From contig NZ_BDCM01000009.1 of assembly GCF_001613505.1 (NCBI RefSeq), forward strand, positions 1 through 64,000: 64,000 nucleotides of DNA, read 5' to 3'. The DNA is from Nocardia mikamii NBRC 108933 (GTDB taxonomy: Bacteria > Actinomycetota > Actinomycetes > Mycobacteriales > Mycobacteriaceae). The translations under genes and the position numbers were made by a program. The notes beneath the pieces were generated by a model. It was not told where the DNA came from, did no database searches, and saw only the letters and a program-made list of their open reading frames with translations. Each line of letters begins with the position of its first letter. The stretch's first letter is position 1. Of the stretch, positions 24,225-33,447 are shown piece after piece.

Positions 24225-24896
24225 GGTCTCCTTCCTCGATTGTCTCCGGATATGTGGAACAGCCGCTGTTCACGCTTGTCCACCGGCCGCTGTGGATGAC
24301 ACGCCGACTGTGGAAAACCATCTCGGAACTGCGGTAACGACAGGACATTTCACCCAAACGGCGACGGAAATCTCTGACCGGCAGTGCCTTCGAGCGAGTG
24401 TCGAGGAACGGTTGGTCGCGAACCGGTCCACGAGCGGTGCCGTCGCTTCCCGCCGCCACTCCCGGCGAGAACGTACGCAACGGGCCACGCTGCCTGCGCG
24501 TGCTCCATACGGTTCGGGTCGAGGTCGCCGCGCCGGTCGATTGCGGGCGCGACCACTTGCGTCCCTCGCCCGGCACCCGACGCCCCGCACGGCGAGTCCG
24601 CGGTACGCGGCTGCCCGCCCGCGATGAGGGCGTCCCAGCGGACCCGTGCGCCGTCTGCCGTTGTCTCGGGATGTATGGCCCTCACCACCCAGTGCCGCGC
24701 CGAGCCCGCGCAGCGCAGGGCTGCACGCGGTGCACATGTGCACACACTGCCGTTTCAGGAGGTATCCACGACGGTTGCCCGCAGGTGCGGGATCGGATCC
24801 CGGCGAGGGTAAACCTGGTGCGAGCCGGTGACCTCTGATTCGCTACCGTTTGAGATGAGGGGTCAGCAGGGTCGAGTGGTGAGGGTTGTGCGCGCA
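24225..24896. other. 672-base non-coding region before the methionine-salvage operon
   Basis: No convincing coding sequence lies here. A hairpin GAACAGC-C-GCTGTTC (24257-24271) may terminate the Kas gene. Four TGTGGA/TCCACA 9-mers resembling DnaA boxes cluster at 24253-24317. A perfect 14-base palindrome GTGCACATGTGCAC lies at 24730-24743, about 155 bases before mtnAB. I looked for SAM-type riboswitch signatures (GCAACC with GGTGCTA) and found none. Confidence 0.5.
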
Positions 24897-26618
24897 ATGG
24901 GTGAAAGTTCGATCGCGTGGGTCGACGGCGCCGTGGTGACGATCGATCAGCGCGCGCTGCCGCACGAGGTGCGCACGCTGCGGCTGGCGACGGTCGACCA
25001 GGTGATCGACGCGATCGCCACCCTGGCCGTGCGCGGGGCCCCCGCGATCGGCGTGACCGGGGCCTTCGGGGTGGCGCTGGCGGCACTCGCCCATCCCGGC
25101 GAACCCGCGCGGGTCGAGGCCGAGGCCGCCCGCATCGAGGCCGCCCGGCCCACCGCGGTGAATCTGTCGTGGGGCGTGCGGCGAGCCCTGGCGAAATTCG
25201 CCGACGACGGTGCGCCGGGAGTGCTGGCGGAGGCGCAGGCACTGCTCGCCGAGGACGGCCGGGTCAACCGCGCCGCCGCCGAACACGCGGCCGACCTGGT
25301 TCAGCGGCTGTGTCCGGGGCGGCCATTGCGGATGCTCACCCACTGCAATACCGGCCGCTTGGCCACCACCGCCTTCGGCACGGCGATCGGGGCACTGCGA
25401 GTCCTGCATGCCCGCGGCGTGATCGACAGCGTCCTGGTCGACGAAACCCGCCCGCTGCTGCAGGGTGCGCGCCTGACGACGTGGGAACTGGCCGAAGCCG
25501 GCATTCCGCATCGGCTCACCGTCGATTCCGCCGCGGCCTGGGCGATGGCGACCGGGCAGGTGGACTGCGTGATCGTCGGCGCGGACCGCATCACCGCCGA
25601 CGGTTCGGTGGCCAACAAGATCGGCACGTACGGCCTGGCGCTGGCCGCCCGCCACCACGGCATCCCGTTCATCGTGGTGGCGCCCGAATCCACGCGCGAT
25701 GCGGCGACCGCGTCCGGCGCCGATATCGTCGTCGAACAGCGTGGGTCGGCCGAGATCACTCACTTCGGCGACTCTGCGGCCGCCCCCGAGGGCACGGCGG
25801 TCTTCAACCCGGCCTTCGATGTCACACCACCGGAACTGGTGACGGCGGTGGTGACCGAGAACGGGTTGGTCGAGGAGGCGAATCCGCTTGCGGCGCAGGC
25901 GATCGCCGTCGCCGATCCGCGCGCTGTCGATTCCGGCGCACAGGAACCCGCCGACTCTCCGAACGCGGCCGCGATCGCCGATCTGGCCCGAGACCTCTAC
26001 GGTCGCGGCTGGATGCCGGGGACCGCCGGCAACATCTCCGTGCGTGACAGCGCCTTCCGGGCAGCAGCGGACAACGGCTCGGATACCGAGGGGCCCACCG
26101 CAGTGGTCACCGGCAGCGGACTGTCCAAAGGTGAGTTGACCGCCGCCGATATGGTCCGGGTGCGGATCCAGAACTCCGAACCCGTTGCCGGAGATCGGCG
26201 GCCCTCCGCGGAGACCGCGATCCACACCGCGATCTACCGCACGACCGAGGCCGCGGCGGTGGTGCACGTGCATTCGCCGCGGGCCACCGCGGCCTCCGTC
26301 GGCGCCCCGAATCCGCTGCGGTTCGCCGGTTTCGAATTGATCAAAGGGCTGCGCTCCGGCGATACCATCGACATTCCGGTCTTTCCCAATCACGCCGATG
26401 TGTCGCTGATCGGCGCGGAGATCGAACAGTATCTGCGCGCGCATCCGGCGGCCCCGCCGGTGCTGTTCATCGCCGGGCACGGCATCACCGCCTGGGGCGC
26501 CGACCTGGCGCAGGCCCGCGACCGTGCGGAATGCCTGGAGGCTCTGTGCGAACTGGTGTCGCTCACCGGACGCCGCGACCTCTCCACCGACCACATTCTC
26601 GAGGAGCAACCGCAGTGA
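24897..26618 (+). CDS. mtnAB: bifunctional methylthioribose-1-phosphate isomerase / methylthioribulose-1-phosphate dehydratase (MtnA-MtnB fusion)
   Basis: This 573-residue fusion joins consecutive enzymes of methionine salvage. Residues 1 to about 350 are MtnA: RGAPAIGV near 46, catalytic Cys150 in LTHCNTG, and Asp230 in VIVGADRITADGSVANKIGT. After an Ala/Glu-rich linker, residues about 370-570 are the class II aldolase-fold dehydratase MtnB. It has zinc ligands in VVHVHSPRA and the distal His in IAGHGITAWG, plus PSAETAIHTAIY. The fusion converts MTR-1-P to 2,3-diketo-5-methylthiopentyl-1-P. ATG 24897 gives the normal MtnA N-terminus. In-frame GTG codons upstream (for example 24828) are less likely. 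The stop overlaps the mtnD start (GTGA). Confidence 0.92.
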   Translation: MGESSIAWVDGAVVTIDQRALPHEVRTLRLATVDQVIDAIATLAVRGAPAIGVTGAFGVALAALAHPGEPARVEAEAARIEAARPTAVNLSWGVRRALAKFADDGAPGVLAEAQALLAEDGRVNRAAAEHAADLVQRLCPGRPLRMLTHCNTGRLATTAFGTAIGALRVLHARGVIDSVLVDETRPLLQGARLTTWELAEAGIPHRLTVDSAAAWAMATGQVDCVIVGADRITADGSVANKIGTYGLALAARHHGIPFIVVAPESTRDAATASGADIVVEQRGSAEITHFGDSAAAPEGTAVFNPAFDVTPPELVTAVVTENGLVEEANPLAAQAIAVADPRAVDSGAQEPADSPNAAAIADLARDLYGRGWMPGTAGNISVRDSAFRAAADNGSDTEGPTAVVTGSGLSKGELTAADMVRVRIQNSEPVAGDRRPSAETAIHTAIYRTTEAAAVVHVHSPRATAASVGAPNPLRFAGFELIKGLRSGDTIDIPVFPNHADVSLIGAEIEQYLRAHPAAPPVLFIAGHGITAWGADLAQARDRAECLEALCELVSLTGRRDLSTDHILEEQPQ

Positions 26619-27187
26619 CCCTGTTGCATATCGCGGCCGATTCCGATCCGGCCGACGTGCGTCTGCACACCACCGATCCGGAGCGGATCGCGGCCGAACT
26701 GGCTACCCGCGGCATCGAATTCGATCGCTGGCCCGCCGAGCCCGTGACCGCGGACATCGCGTCCGAGGACATCCTCGGCCGATACCGGGACCGGATCGGC
26801 GACCTCAACGCCGACGGCCGCTACCGCCATATCGATCTGGCCCGGCTGCATCCCGACGACAGCGATCCGCACTGGCCCGAGCAGGCGAGCGCGGCGCGGC
26901 AGAAGTTCCTGTCCGAACACCGCCACGCCGAGGACGAGGTGCGCTTCTTCGTCTCCGGCCGCGGCTGCTTCTACCTGCACCTGGAACCGGAGGTGGTCGC
27001 GGTGGTCTGCGAGGGAGGCGATCTGGTGTCGGTGCCCGCGGGGACGCGGCACTGGTTCGATATGGGCACCCGCCCGGACTTCGTGGCGATCCGGTTCTTC
27101 GAAGAGGCCGACGGCTGGATCGGCGATTTCACCGGCGATCCCATCGCGCAGGGCTTTCCGACGCTGGACGAACTCGTCGCCGCATGA
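26615..27187 (+). CDS. mtnD: acireductone dioxygenase
   Basis: This 190-residue cupin of the ARD family has metal ligands in EHRHAEDEVRFFVSG (His, His, Glu) and GTRHWFDMG (distal His). It oxidises 1,2-dihydroxy-5-(methylthio)pentene-3-one. The iron form gives formate and the keto-acid precursor of methionine, the nickel form an off-pathway product. The GTG start overlaps the mtnAB stop by four bases, and its stop overlaps the mtnC start. Confidence 0.92.
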   Translation: MTLLHIAADSDPADVRLHTTDPERIAAELATRGIEFDRWPAEPVTADIASEDILGRYRDRIGDLNADGRYRHIDLARLHPDDSDPHWPEQASAARQKFLSEHRHAEDEVRFFVSGRGCFYLHLEPEVVAVVCEGGDLVSVPAGTRHWFDMGTRPDFVAIRFFEEADGWIGDFTGDPIAQGFPTLDELVAA

Positions 27188-27912
27188 GCGAGCGACAGCG
27201 AGAGAGCCAGGCCCTGCCGATCCGGGCGGTCGTCGTGGATATCGAGGGCACCACCAGCCCCACCAGCTCGGTCCGCGAAGATCTCTACGGCTACACTCGC
27301 CGACGGCTGCCGCAATGGCTGGCCGAGGAACCCGACGGCATCGCCGAGACGGTGATCGAGCAGACGCGCGAACTGGCCGGGCGGCCCGGCGCCGACCTCG
27401 ACGAGGTCGCCGAGATCTTGCGCGGCTGGCTGGATTCCGACGTCAAGGCGGCACCGCTGAAGACCGCGCAGGGTGTCATCTGCGCTCAGGGATTTCGTGA
27501 GGGCGCCCTGTACGGGGAGTTCTTCCCCGACGCGCCCGCGGCTCTGCGTGCCTGGCACGCCGCCGGAGTCACCCTGTGGGTGTATTCGTCGGGTTCGGTT
27601 CGCAATCAACAGGACTGGTTCACCCACGCGCGCGGTGGCGAGCTGGCGTCGCTGATCGGGGGCTGGTTCGACCTGGTCAATGCCGGGCCCAAGCGCGAGG
27701 AGCAGTCGTATCGCCGCATCGCGGCGGAGATCGGCGTGCCGGCGGAAGAGATCCTGTTCCTGTCCGACCATCCCGACGAACTGGATGCCGCGGTGTCCGC
27801 GGGCTGGCAGGCCGTCGGTGTCACCCGCGCCGGTGAGCCGAATTCGCCACGACCACCGCACCGCTGGATCGGCAGCTTCGCCGAGCTGGACCCGGTCGCG
27901 GCCGCGCACTGA
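27184..27912 (+). CDS. mtnC: enolase-phosphatase (MtnC)
   Basis: This 242-residue HAD-superfamily protein has motif I VVVDIEGTTSP, the MtnC-specific form of DxDxT, near residue 18. Motif II is VYSSGSVRNQ. The final acidic motif is FLSDHPDELDAA. It enolises then dephosphorylates diketomethylthiopentyl-1-phosphate, feeding acireductone to MtnD. The start overlaps mtnD (ATGA), so the three genes are one translationally coupled operon. It is convergent with the conservon. Confidence 0.92.
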   Translation: MSERQRESQALPIRAVVVDIEGTTSPTSSVREDLYGYTRRRLPQWLAEEPDGIAETVIEQTRELAGRPGADLDEVAEILRGWLDSDVKAAPLKTAQGVICAQGFREGALYGEFFPDAPAALRAWHAAGVTLWVYSSGSVRNQQDWFTHARGGELASLIGGWFDLVNAGPKREEQSYRRIAAEIGVPAEEILFLSDHPDELDAAVSAGWQAVGVTRAGEPNSPRPPHRWIGSFAELDPVAAAH

Positions 27913-27951
27913 GCGGCCCGCGTCCGGATCTTCTGCTCAGAACATCGGTGC

Positions 27952-28533
27952 TCAGGCCACCGAACTGGTGGCGCGGGCGATGAGATGTTCGACCAGCGTC
28001 ATCAGCACCGTCTTGCAGGAACTGCGGTCGCGCGCATCGCAGAGCACCACCGGGATGTGGGCGTCGAGGTCGAGCGCGTCGCGCACTTCCTCGGTGGTGT
28101 AGACCGGGGCGTTGTCGAAGCAGTTCACCGCGACCGCGAACGAGAGTCCGCGCCGTTCGAAGAAGTCGATGGCGGCGAAGGAGTTCTCCAGCCGGCGGGT
28201 GTCGGCGATGACCACCGCTCCGAGGGCGCCGCGCGCCAATTCGTCCCACAGGAACCAGAATCTGTCCTGGCCGGGCGTGCCGAACAGGTACAGCACAAGG
28301 TTCTGGTCGATCGTGATGCGACCGAAGTCCAGCGCCACGGTGGTGGTGGTCTTGCCCTCCACGCCCGACAGATCGTCGATGCCGGTGGACAATTCGGTGA
28401 TCAGTTCCTCGGTGCGCAGCGGCGTGATCTCGCTGATCGAGGACACCATCGTGGTCTTCCCGACGCCGAAACCGCCGGCTACGAGGATTTTGACCGAGGC
28501 AGCCAGGTCGGCCGAGGACGAAATATCAGGCAC
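27952..28533 (-). CDS. cvnD: conservon Ras-like GTPase (CvnD type)
   Basis: This 193-residue small GTPase has the P-loop GGFGVGKTT near residue 20. Switch II is LFGTPGQDRF, the Pro replacing the usual Ala in DTAGQ-type motifs. VNCFDNA replaces NKxD. It is the MglA/CvnD-like final member of the conservon. CvnD proteins interact with the sensor kinase and roadblock protein at the membrane in a G-protein-like signalling complex. Start GTG 28533 lies 6 bases beyond the DUF742 stop. Confidence 0.9.
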   Translation of the reverse strand: MPDISSSADLAASVKILVAGGFGVGKTTMVSSISEITPLRTEELITELSTGIDDLSGVEGKTTTTVALDFGRITIDQNLVLYLFGTPGQDRFWFLWDELARGALGAVVIADTRRLENSFAAIDFFERRGLSFAVAVNCFDNAPVYTTEEVRDALDLDAHIPVVLCDARDRSSCKTVLMTLVEHLIARATSSVA

Positions 28534-28539
28534 GGTGTT

Positions 28540-28923
28540 CTACAGCTTTCGGATTCCATCGAGTACTGCTCGCAAAATGTTCAGTTCGCCGGTCCCGCCG
28601 GTATCGGTGTCGGTCCGGGCGGGGGCCCGGAAGTTCAGCAGACCCTCGCCGATCAGATCACCGACGAGGATCTTGGTCACCGCCAACGGTAGCTTGAGTC
28701 TCGCCGAGACCTCGGCCACCGATTGCGGGGTCCGGCACAGCCGAACGATTTCCGCGTATTCGGGTTCGACGCGCCGCAGCGGCGGACCCGGTGACACGGT
28801 CACCACCAGGGTGAGCATGTCCAGATCGTGTCCCGCCCCCATCGTGCGGCCCCGAGTTACGGCGTACGGACGGACCAGAGGACCGGCCGCATCGTCGAAC
28901 CACGGTTGACCGAAGCGCGTCAT
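28540..28923 (-). CDS. cvnC: conservon DUF742 protein (CvnC type)
   Basis: This 127-residue protein begins TRFGQPWFDDAAGPLVRPYAVTRGRT, the classic DUF742 opening. A winged-helix-like part (VAEVSARLKLPLAVTKILVGDLIGEGLL) then suggests a DNA- or protein-binding helix-turn-helix. Its ATG overlaps the roadblock gene stop (ATGA). Confidence 0.9.
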   Translation of the reverse strand: MTRFGQPWFDDAAGPLVRPYAVTRGRTMGAGHDLDMLTLVVTVSPGPPLRRVEPEYAEIVRLCRTPQSVAEVSARLKLPLAVTKILVGDLIGEGLLNFRAPARTDTDTGGTGELNILRAVLDGIRKL

Positions 28924-29345
28924 GACAATCTGTGCTCCACGTGCTCGGCCAGACCGTTACGCGGATCGGTGGACAGGTAACCGCCGACTCGCTGCACGGT
29001 CAGGTTCATTTCGTAGGCCACCATACCCAGATTCGCGTTCTCGTTGGCCTGCAATGCGATACATGCGTTGTCACCGGCCGCGGTGACGAACAATACCGCA
29101 CGGTCGAGTTCGATGACCGCCTGGCGCACGCCACCACCGTCGAATCGGTTTCCGGCGCTGCGCGCCAGCCCGTAGAGGGTGGCCGACATGGCGCCGAAAT
29201 GTTCGGCGTCCTCGCGGCTCATCGATGTGGAGCGGCCCAGCAGCAGCCCGTCGGTGGAATGCACCACCGCGTAGCGCACCCCGGCCAGGCGATCGACCAG
29301 ATCGTCGAGCAGCCAGTTCAGATCACCTGCGTTGGAAGAAGTCAC
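28920..29345 (-). CDS. cvnB: conservon roadblock/LC7 protein (CvnB type)
   Basis: This 141-residue roadblock/LC7 fold protein (LNWLLDDLVDRLAGVRYAVVHSTDGLLLG, then AVIELDRAVLFVTAAGDNACIALQ) is thought to act as GTPase-activating partner or scaffold for the CvnD GTPase. Start GTG 29345 has GGAAGG 5 bases upstream and overlaps the sensor kinase gene by 23 bases. Confidence 0.9.
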   Translation of the reverse strand: MTSSNAGDLNWLLDDLVDRLAGVRYAVVHSTDGLLLGRSTSMSREDAEHFGAMSATLYGLARSAGNRFDGGGVRQAVIELDRAVLFVTAAGDNACIALQANENANLGMVAYEMNLTVQRVGGYLSTDPRNGLAEHVEHRLS

Positions 29346-31767
29346 CTTCGCCTTCCTGTTCGTCCGGGGTGTGGCCGGGCTGCGATCGCCGCCCCTGCCT
29401 GGTTCCGTTCTCGATGGCGGACATCAGGTCTCGTGCCTGTTCCGCCGAGCGCGGCCGCTGCGGGGACGCAGCGTCGGGTTGGGGGTCGTGCGCCAATTCC
29501 GGTGCCAGACTGGCCTGTCGGCGACGGCGGGGCAACGGTGGGCGAGCATCGCTGCCAGTGTAGGACGGACGCTGCGGGCTGCGACGCGCCGGTTGATCGG
29601 TGGGTGTCGCGGGCAGCTCGTGGCGCGGCGGAACTTCGCGCCGGTCCGGGGTGTCGGCCCAGCTCCGCTCGTCGGTGCGCGGCGCGCTGTCGGGGCGCGG
29701 GTAATCGGACCAGGCCTGCGGTTGCGGCGAGGTGAGGGTCGCCAGCGACGTTGCCGCCGAGGTCGTCTCGGCCGCCGAGATGGCCGGCATCTCACCGGTC
29801 ATCGCGGGCTCGGGGCGGCGGCCGCCGAACCGTTCGGGCAGGTGATCGGCCAGCGGCGCGTCGGCGGCGACGACCGCGGTGGGCACCAGCACGATGGCGC
29901 GGATGCCGCCGTAGTCGGATTCCGACAGCCGCACCGAGATGCCGTGGCGGGCGCCCAACTGGGCGACCACGAACAGGCCCAGACGGGAATTGGCCGACAG
30001 GGTGGCGACACCGAAATCCGGTGGGTTGCGCAGCATCTCGTTGGCGCGTTCGAGTTCGTCGGCGGGCATGCCCATGCCCTGATCGCTGATCTCGATCGCC
30101 ACACCCTTGCCGACCACGTTGCTGCTCACCTCGACCCGCGACTGCGGCGGGGAGAAGGAGGTCGCGTTGTCCAGCAGTTCGGCGAGCAGGTGGATGAGGT
30201 CGGCGACGACGTTGCCGACGATGAACACCTGCGGCATCCGATGCGCGCGAACCCGTGCGTAGTCGAGGGTTTCACCGATCGCGCTGCGCACCAGTTCGAC
30301 CAGCGGCACCGGGCGCCGCCACTGCCGGCCCGGTTCGCCGCCGCCGAGGATGATCAGGTTCTCGGCGTTGCGGCGTTCGCGGGTGGCCAGGTGGTCGAGC
30401 CGGAAGAAGGTCTCGAGCAGGGCCGGATCCTCTTGGCGCTGTTCGGCTTCGTCGAGAATCTCGAGCTGGCGGTGCACCACGATCTGGCTGCGGTGCGCGA
30501 TGTTGAGGAATACCGCGCGTACGCCCTCGCGGGTGCGTGCCTCGGTGACCGCGGCGGAGACGGCCGCGGTGTGGGCGCGGTTGAACGCGTTGGCCACCGA
30601 ACCGATCTCGTCGTGACCGAAGTCCAGCCGGGCCGCCTCGGTCTCGGCGTCGATGTTCTCGCCCTCGCTCAGGCGGCGCATCGTCTCGGGCAGGCGGACC
30701 TCGGCCAGTGCGAGGGTTTCGGTGCGCAGCCGCTTGAGCCGCCCGATCAACCGGTTGGCCAGCCACAGCGACAGCAGGAAGGCGATGATCGCGATCGCCA
30801 GCACGCCGGCACCGGCCCACAGCGAATTGGTCGCGGTGCGGTCGCCGTCGTCGACGGCGGTCTGGTTGGCGTGGTCGTTCTGGTACTGCCAGGCGGCGAG
30901 CAACTGGTCGCCGAGCTGTTCGGCCGAGGTGCGCCAGTCGGCGAAACTCATGGGGGGCGGCGGCAATTCGCCGTTCTTGTTCGGCGCGGGCGGATGGATG
31001 AGGTAGTCCTCCATCGCGGCCAGTTGCTGCCAGGCCGGGGAGGCGAGAACGGTTTTGATCTTGTCCGCGGGGGGACCGGTGAGGTCGGCGGCGAGCTGGG
31101 GGAGTTCGGTGCGGTAGTAGCCGACCAGGTTGCGGTAGTCGTCGCGCATCTGCCCGGCGAGGATCTGGCCGTTGAGTTCGGCGGCGGTCAAGGCGGCGCT
31201 GCGCGACATGCCCTCCATCGCGTGCAGTGTGCGCAGACCGCCGGCCAGCTGCTGGGCGACCGCCGCGTCGGGCGCGGTCGGGATGGTGAGATTGGTGCCG
31301 ACGACGACGGCATCCAGAATGCGGTTGTAGATGGCGTAGGTCTCGGGAATCGGCAGCGCGCCCGCATCGATCCCACCGCGGATGGCCGGAAGTTGCTTCT
31401 TGAGGGTTTCGAATCCGCCGGTGTCGTCACCCATCGGATTCGAACCGCTGGTCATCAGTTTGTTCTCGGTGGCGGCCAGGGCCTGCAGGGCATTGTCCAC
31501 TCGCGTGCGCGCCGCGCCGAGAGCGGCCGGGTCGCCGTGCTCACCGGCCAGATGCCACAGTGACAGCATCCGCTCCTGTTCCACCGCGGCGATCATCTCG
31601 CGAGTGTGCACATTGGCGTTGCCCAGGATCGATGCCCAGTCCTTGGCGTGTTGCCCCTCCCGTACCAGATAACCCGCTGTGCCCACACCGATTCCGAGCA
31701 ACGTCAGACTTGGAATCACTGCGATGGCCAGGATGCGGGTCCGGATACCGAGCCTCGCTCTCAACAT
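29323..31767 (-). CDS. cvnA: conservon sensor histidine-kinase-like protein (CvnA type)
   Basis: This 814-residue protein has TM1 at about 9-31 and an extracytoplasmic nitrate/nitrite-sensing-like helical domain (31-315). TM2 follows at about 320-342, then a HAMP-like linker. A HATPase_c domain shows the N box LAELLDNATSFSPP and G boxes SDQGMGMP and RLGLFVVAQLGARHG. The last 180 residues are Pro/Arg/Ser-rich and probably disordered. A clear HisKA phospho-acceptor helix is not evident, as is usual in conservons. I start at ATG 31767 because TATGTT (31779-31774) is a -10 box placed exactly for a leaderless message. GTG 31773 is the alternative. Confidence 0.9.
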   Translation of the reverse strand: MLRARLGIRTRILAIAVIPSLTLLGIGVGTAGYLVREGQHAKDWASILGNANVHTREMIAAVEQERMLSLWHLAGEHGDPAALGAARTRVDNALQALAATENKLMTSGSNPMGDDTGGFETLKKQLPAIRGGIDAGALPIPETYAIYNRILDAVVVGTNLTIPTAPDAAVAQQLAGGLRTLHAMEGMSRSAALTAAELNGQILAGQMRDDYRNLVGYYRTELPQLAADLTGPPADKIKTVLASPAWQQLAAMEDYLIHPPAPNKNGELPPPPMSFADWRTSAEQLGDQLLAAWQYQNDHANQTAVDDGDRTATNSLWAGAGVLAIAIIAFLLSLWLANRLIGRLKRLRTETLALAEVRLPETMRRLSEGENIDAETEAARLDFGHDEIGSVANAFNRAHTAAVSAAVTEARTREGVRAVFLNIAHRSQIVVHRQLEILDEAEQRQEDPALLETFFRLDHLATRERRNAENLIILGGGEPGRQWRRPVPLVELVRSAIGETLDYARVRAHRMPQVFIVGNVVADLIHLLAELLDNATSFSPPQSRVEVSSNVVGKGVAIEISDQGMGMPADELERANEMLRNPPDFGVATLSANSRLGLFVVAQLGARHGISVRLSESDYGGIRAIVLVPTAVVAADAPLADHLPERFGGRRPEPAMTGEMPAISAAETTSAATSLATLTSPQPQAWSDYPRPDSAPRTDERSWADTPDRREVPPRHELPATPTDQPARRSPQRPSYTGSDARPPLPRRRRQASLAPELAHDPQPDAASPQRPRSAEQARDLMSAIENGTRQGRRSQPGHTPDEQEGEGDFFQRR

Positions 31768-31982
31768 CGGCACAACATAACGGGCGATGTTTCAAACTTC
31801 AGGTCTGATACCACTGAGCGAGACCCGTATTGACTTTCGTTGTCCGATATGAGTTCGCAGTTCAGAGTGCGATCGATGGATGTGGTGGAGGTGACGGTCA
31901 CCGGACGATTGTGGCAAGTCACACGTTTGAACAGTGTTAGGTATAGCCGGGGTCGAATCCTGCTGCGAGGCAGCGAGTTCGG

Positions 31983-33206
31983 TCATCGGCCGGCCGGTGG
32001 GCGCAGGCGCGCGGTGAGGACGAACAGGACGGCCACGGCCGCGCACTCGACCGCGACCACCGTGGCGACCAGCGCCGAATACGATGTGCCGGACAGGAAG
32101 CCGGTGATCGCGCCTCCGGCGGCGGTCGCGGCGCCGAGAACGGCGGCGTAGATGCCGTAGGCGGTGGCGCGGCGATCGGCCGGAACCAGGTCGGCCACCA
32201 CGGCGCGCAGCGTGGACTCCTGAACGCCGATCGTCGCACCCCACAGCAGCGCACCCGCCAGCACCGCGCCCATACCGCCGGCGAAACCGAAGACCGGCAC
32301 CAGTGCCGTCGAAACCGGCAGAACGAGGAGCGTTTTCGCGCCCACGCGGTCGTACATCCAACCGGAGGCGAGCGCGGCCAGGGCGTCGGCGGCCATGGCC
32401 GCGGCATAGACCACCGGTACCGCCGCCGTCGCGAACACCCCGGCCGCCACCATGTGCAGCGACAGCACGCCGTAGGTGGTCGCGCCGATCATCGAGCCGG
32501 CGGTGAACAGGCAATACAGCCAGAACCGCCGGGGCAGTGGCACTCTCGCGATTCCGGGGCGGGGCGCCGGGGCCGGTTCGTATCGCACCGGGTCGGGGAC
32601 GCGAATGCGGATGCGCACCAACAACAGCAGCGTCGCCGCGCCCGGTATCGCGAGCATGGTAAGGGCAGGAGTGAAATCGTCGCCGGTCACGGCGAGAACC
32701 GCCGCGACGGTCAGCGGCCCGTCGACCGCGCCCACCTGATCGAGCGCTTCGTGGACGGCGAAGCCGCGACCACGCCCGGTGACCGCGGTCGCATGCGAGA
32801 GCAACGTGTCCTTGGCCGGACTGCGCACCGCCTTGCCGACCCGTTCGGCGATCACCAAGGCGGCCGCCACCCACAACACCCCCGCCACACCCAGCAGCGG
32901 GACGCTGACCACGGTGAGCGCGTATCCCGAGATGGTCCACGCCCAGAACCGCCGGGTCCGGTCGGTGAGCGGGCCGGACACCAGACGCAGCACCAGCGCG
33001 GCCGCCTCACCCACACCGGTCACCACTCCCACGACGAATCCGGATGCCCCCAGCGACCCGAGCAGCGGCCCGGTGATCGACCGCGCCCCTTCGTACACGA
33101 CATCCGCCAGCAAGCTGACGATGCCGAACCGGACGACGAAACCCCAGGCGCTCAGCGGCGCAGGCGCGTCGCGTGCCGCTCGCGCGTCCGCTCGCCGAGC
33201 CGCCAT
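31983..33206 (-). CDS. MFS transporter
   Basis: This 407-residue protein has about 12 predicted transmembrane helices. An MFS motif A-like loop SGPLTDRTRRFWAW lies near residue 76, and its pseudo-symmetric copy SGWMYDRVGAKTLL lies in the second half. It resembles the YfcJ/YhhS-like or quinolone-exporter-type group, with unknown substrate. I start at ATG 33206 with GGAGG 6 bases upstream. Extension to 33263 lacks a ribosome site. It stands alone between the conservon and gabD2. Confidence 0.85.
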   Translation of the reverse strand: MAARRADARAARDAPAPLSAWGFVVRFGIVSLLADVVYEGARSITGPLLGSLGASGFVVGVVTGVGEAAALVLRLVSGPLTDRTRRFWAWTISGYALTVVSVPLLGVAGVLWVAAALVIAERVGKAVRSPAKDTLLSHATAVTGRGRGFAVHEALDQVGAVDGPLTVAAVLAVTGDDFTPALTMLAIPGAATLLLLVRIRIRVPDPVRYEPAPAPRPGIARVPLPRRFWLYCLFTAGSMIGATTYGVLSLHMVAAGVFATAAVPVVYAAAMAADALAALASGWMYDRVGAKTLLVLPVSTALVPVFGFAGGMGAVLAGALLWGATIGVQESTLRAVVADLVPADRRATAYGIYAAVLGAATAAGGAITGFLSGTSYSALVATVVAVECAAVAVLFVLTARLRPPAGR

Positions 33207-33447
33207 GAACCGCCTCCGGTCGTCGCCGATCTGCCGCCGCCCCGAACGGGTCCATGATCGCATCGGAATGGGGCCCGAGCAGGCGAACGCCGGCTGAAGC
33301 GCACCGATCCAGCGACTCCGCCGCAGCGTGGCACATCCTGGGCGAAACTCGGCGGCAATATCCGTCCCAGGGCGGAGATATGCCCACGCGGTGCGCGGTA
33401 GATTATGTGTATCGGAGGGTTACATTACTCACTAGTAGGAGGCGACG

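Noticed and set aside
24253..24317. Chromosomal origin of replication
   Set aside because: DnaA-box-like words are degenerate, and no dnaA, dnaN or AT-rich unwinding region is nearby.
24225..24896. SAM riboswitch or other RNA element before the methionine salvage operon
   Set aside because: I searched by eye for GCAACC/GGTGCTA and other common aptamer cores. Only a partial GCAAC...GTGCTC resemblance was present, with no supporting helices.
24843..26609. Long open frames on the opposite strand of mtnAB and other genes
   Set aside because: High GC content produces long antisense frames. They lack family motifs and coincide with well-supported genes.
31945..31965. tRNA T-arm-like GGGTCGAATCC
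   Set aside because: No acceptor stem, D-arm or anticodon arm could be folded around it.
33359..33390. Third copy of the ECF42-type promoter (CGTCCCAGGG near gabD2)
   Set aside because: The 10-mer is shared, but TGTCGA is not present at the right distance upstream.
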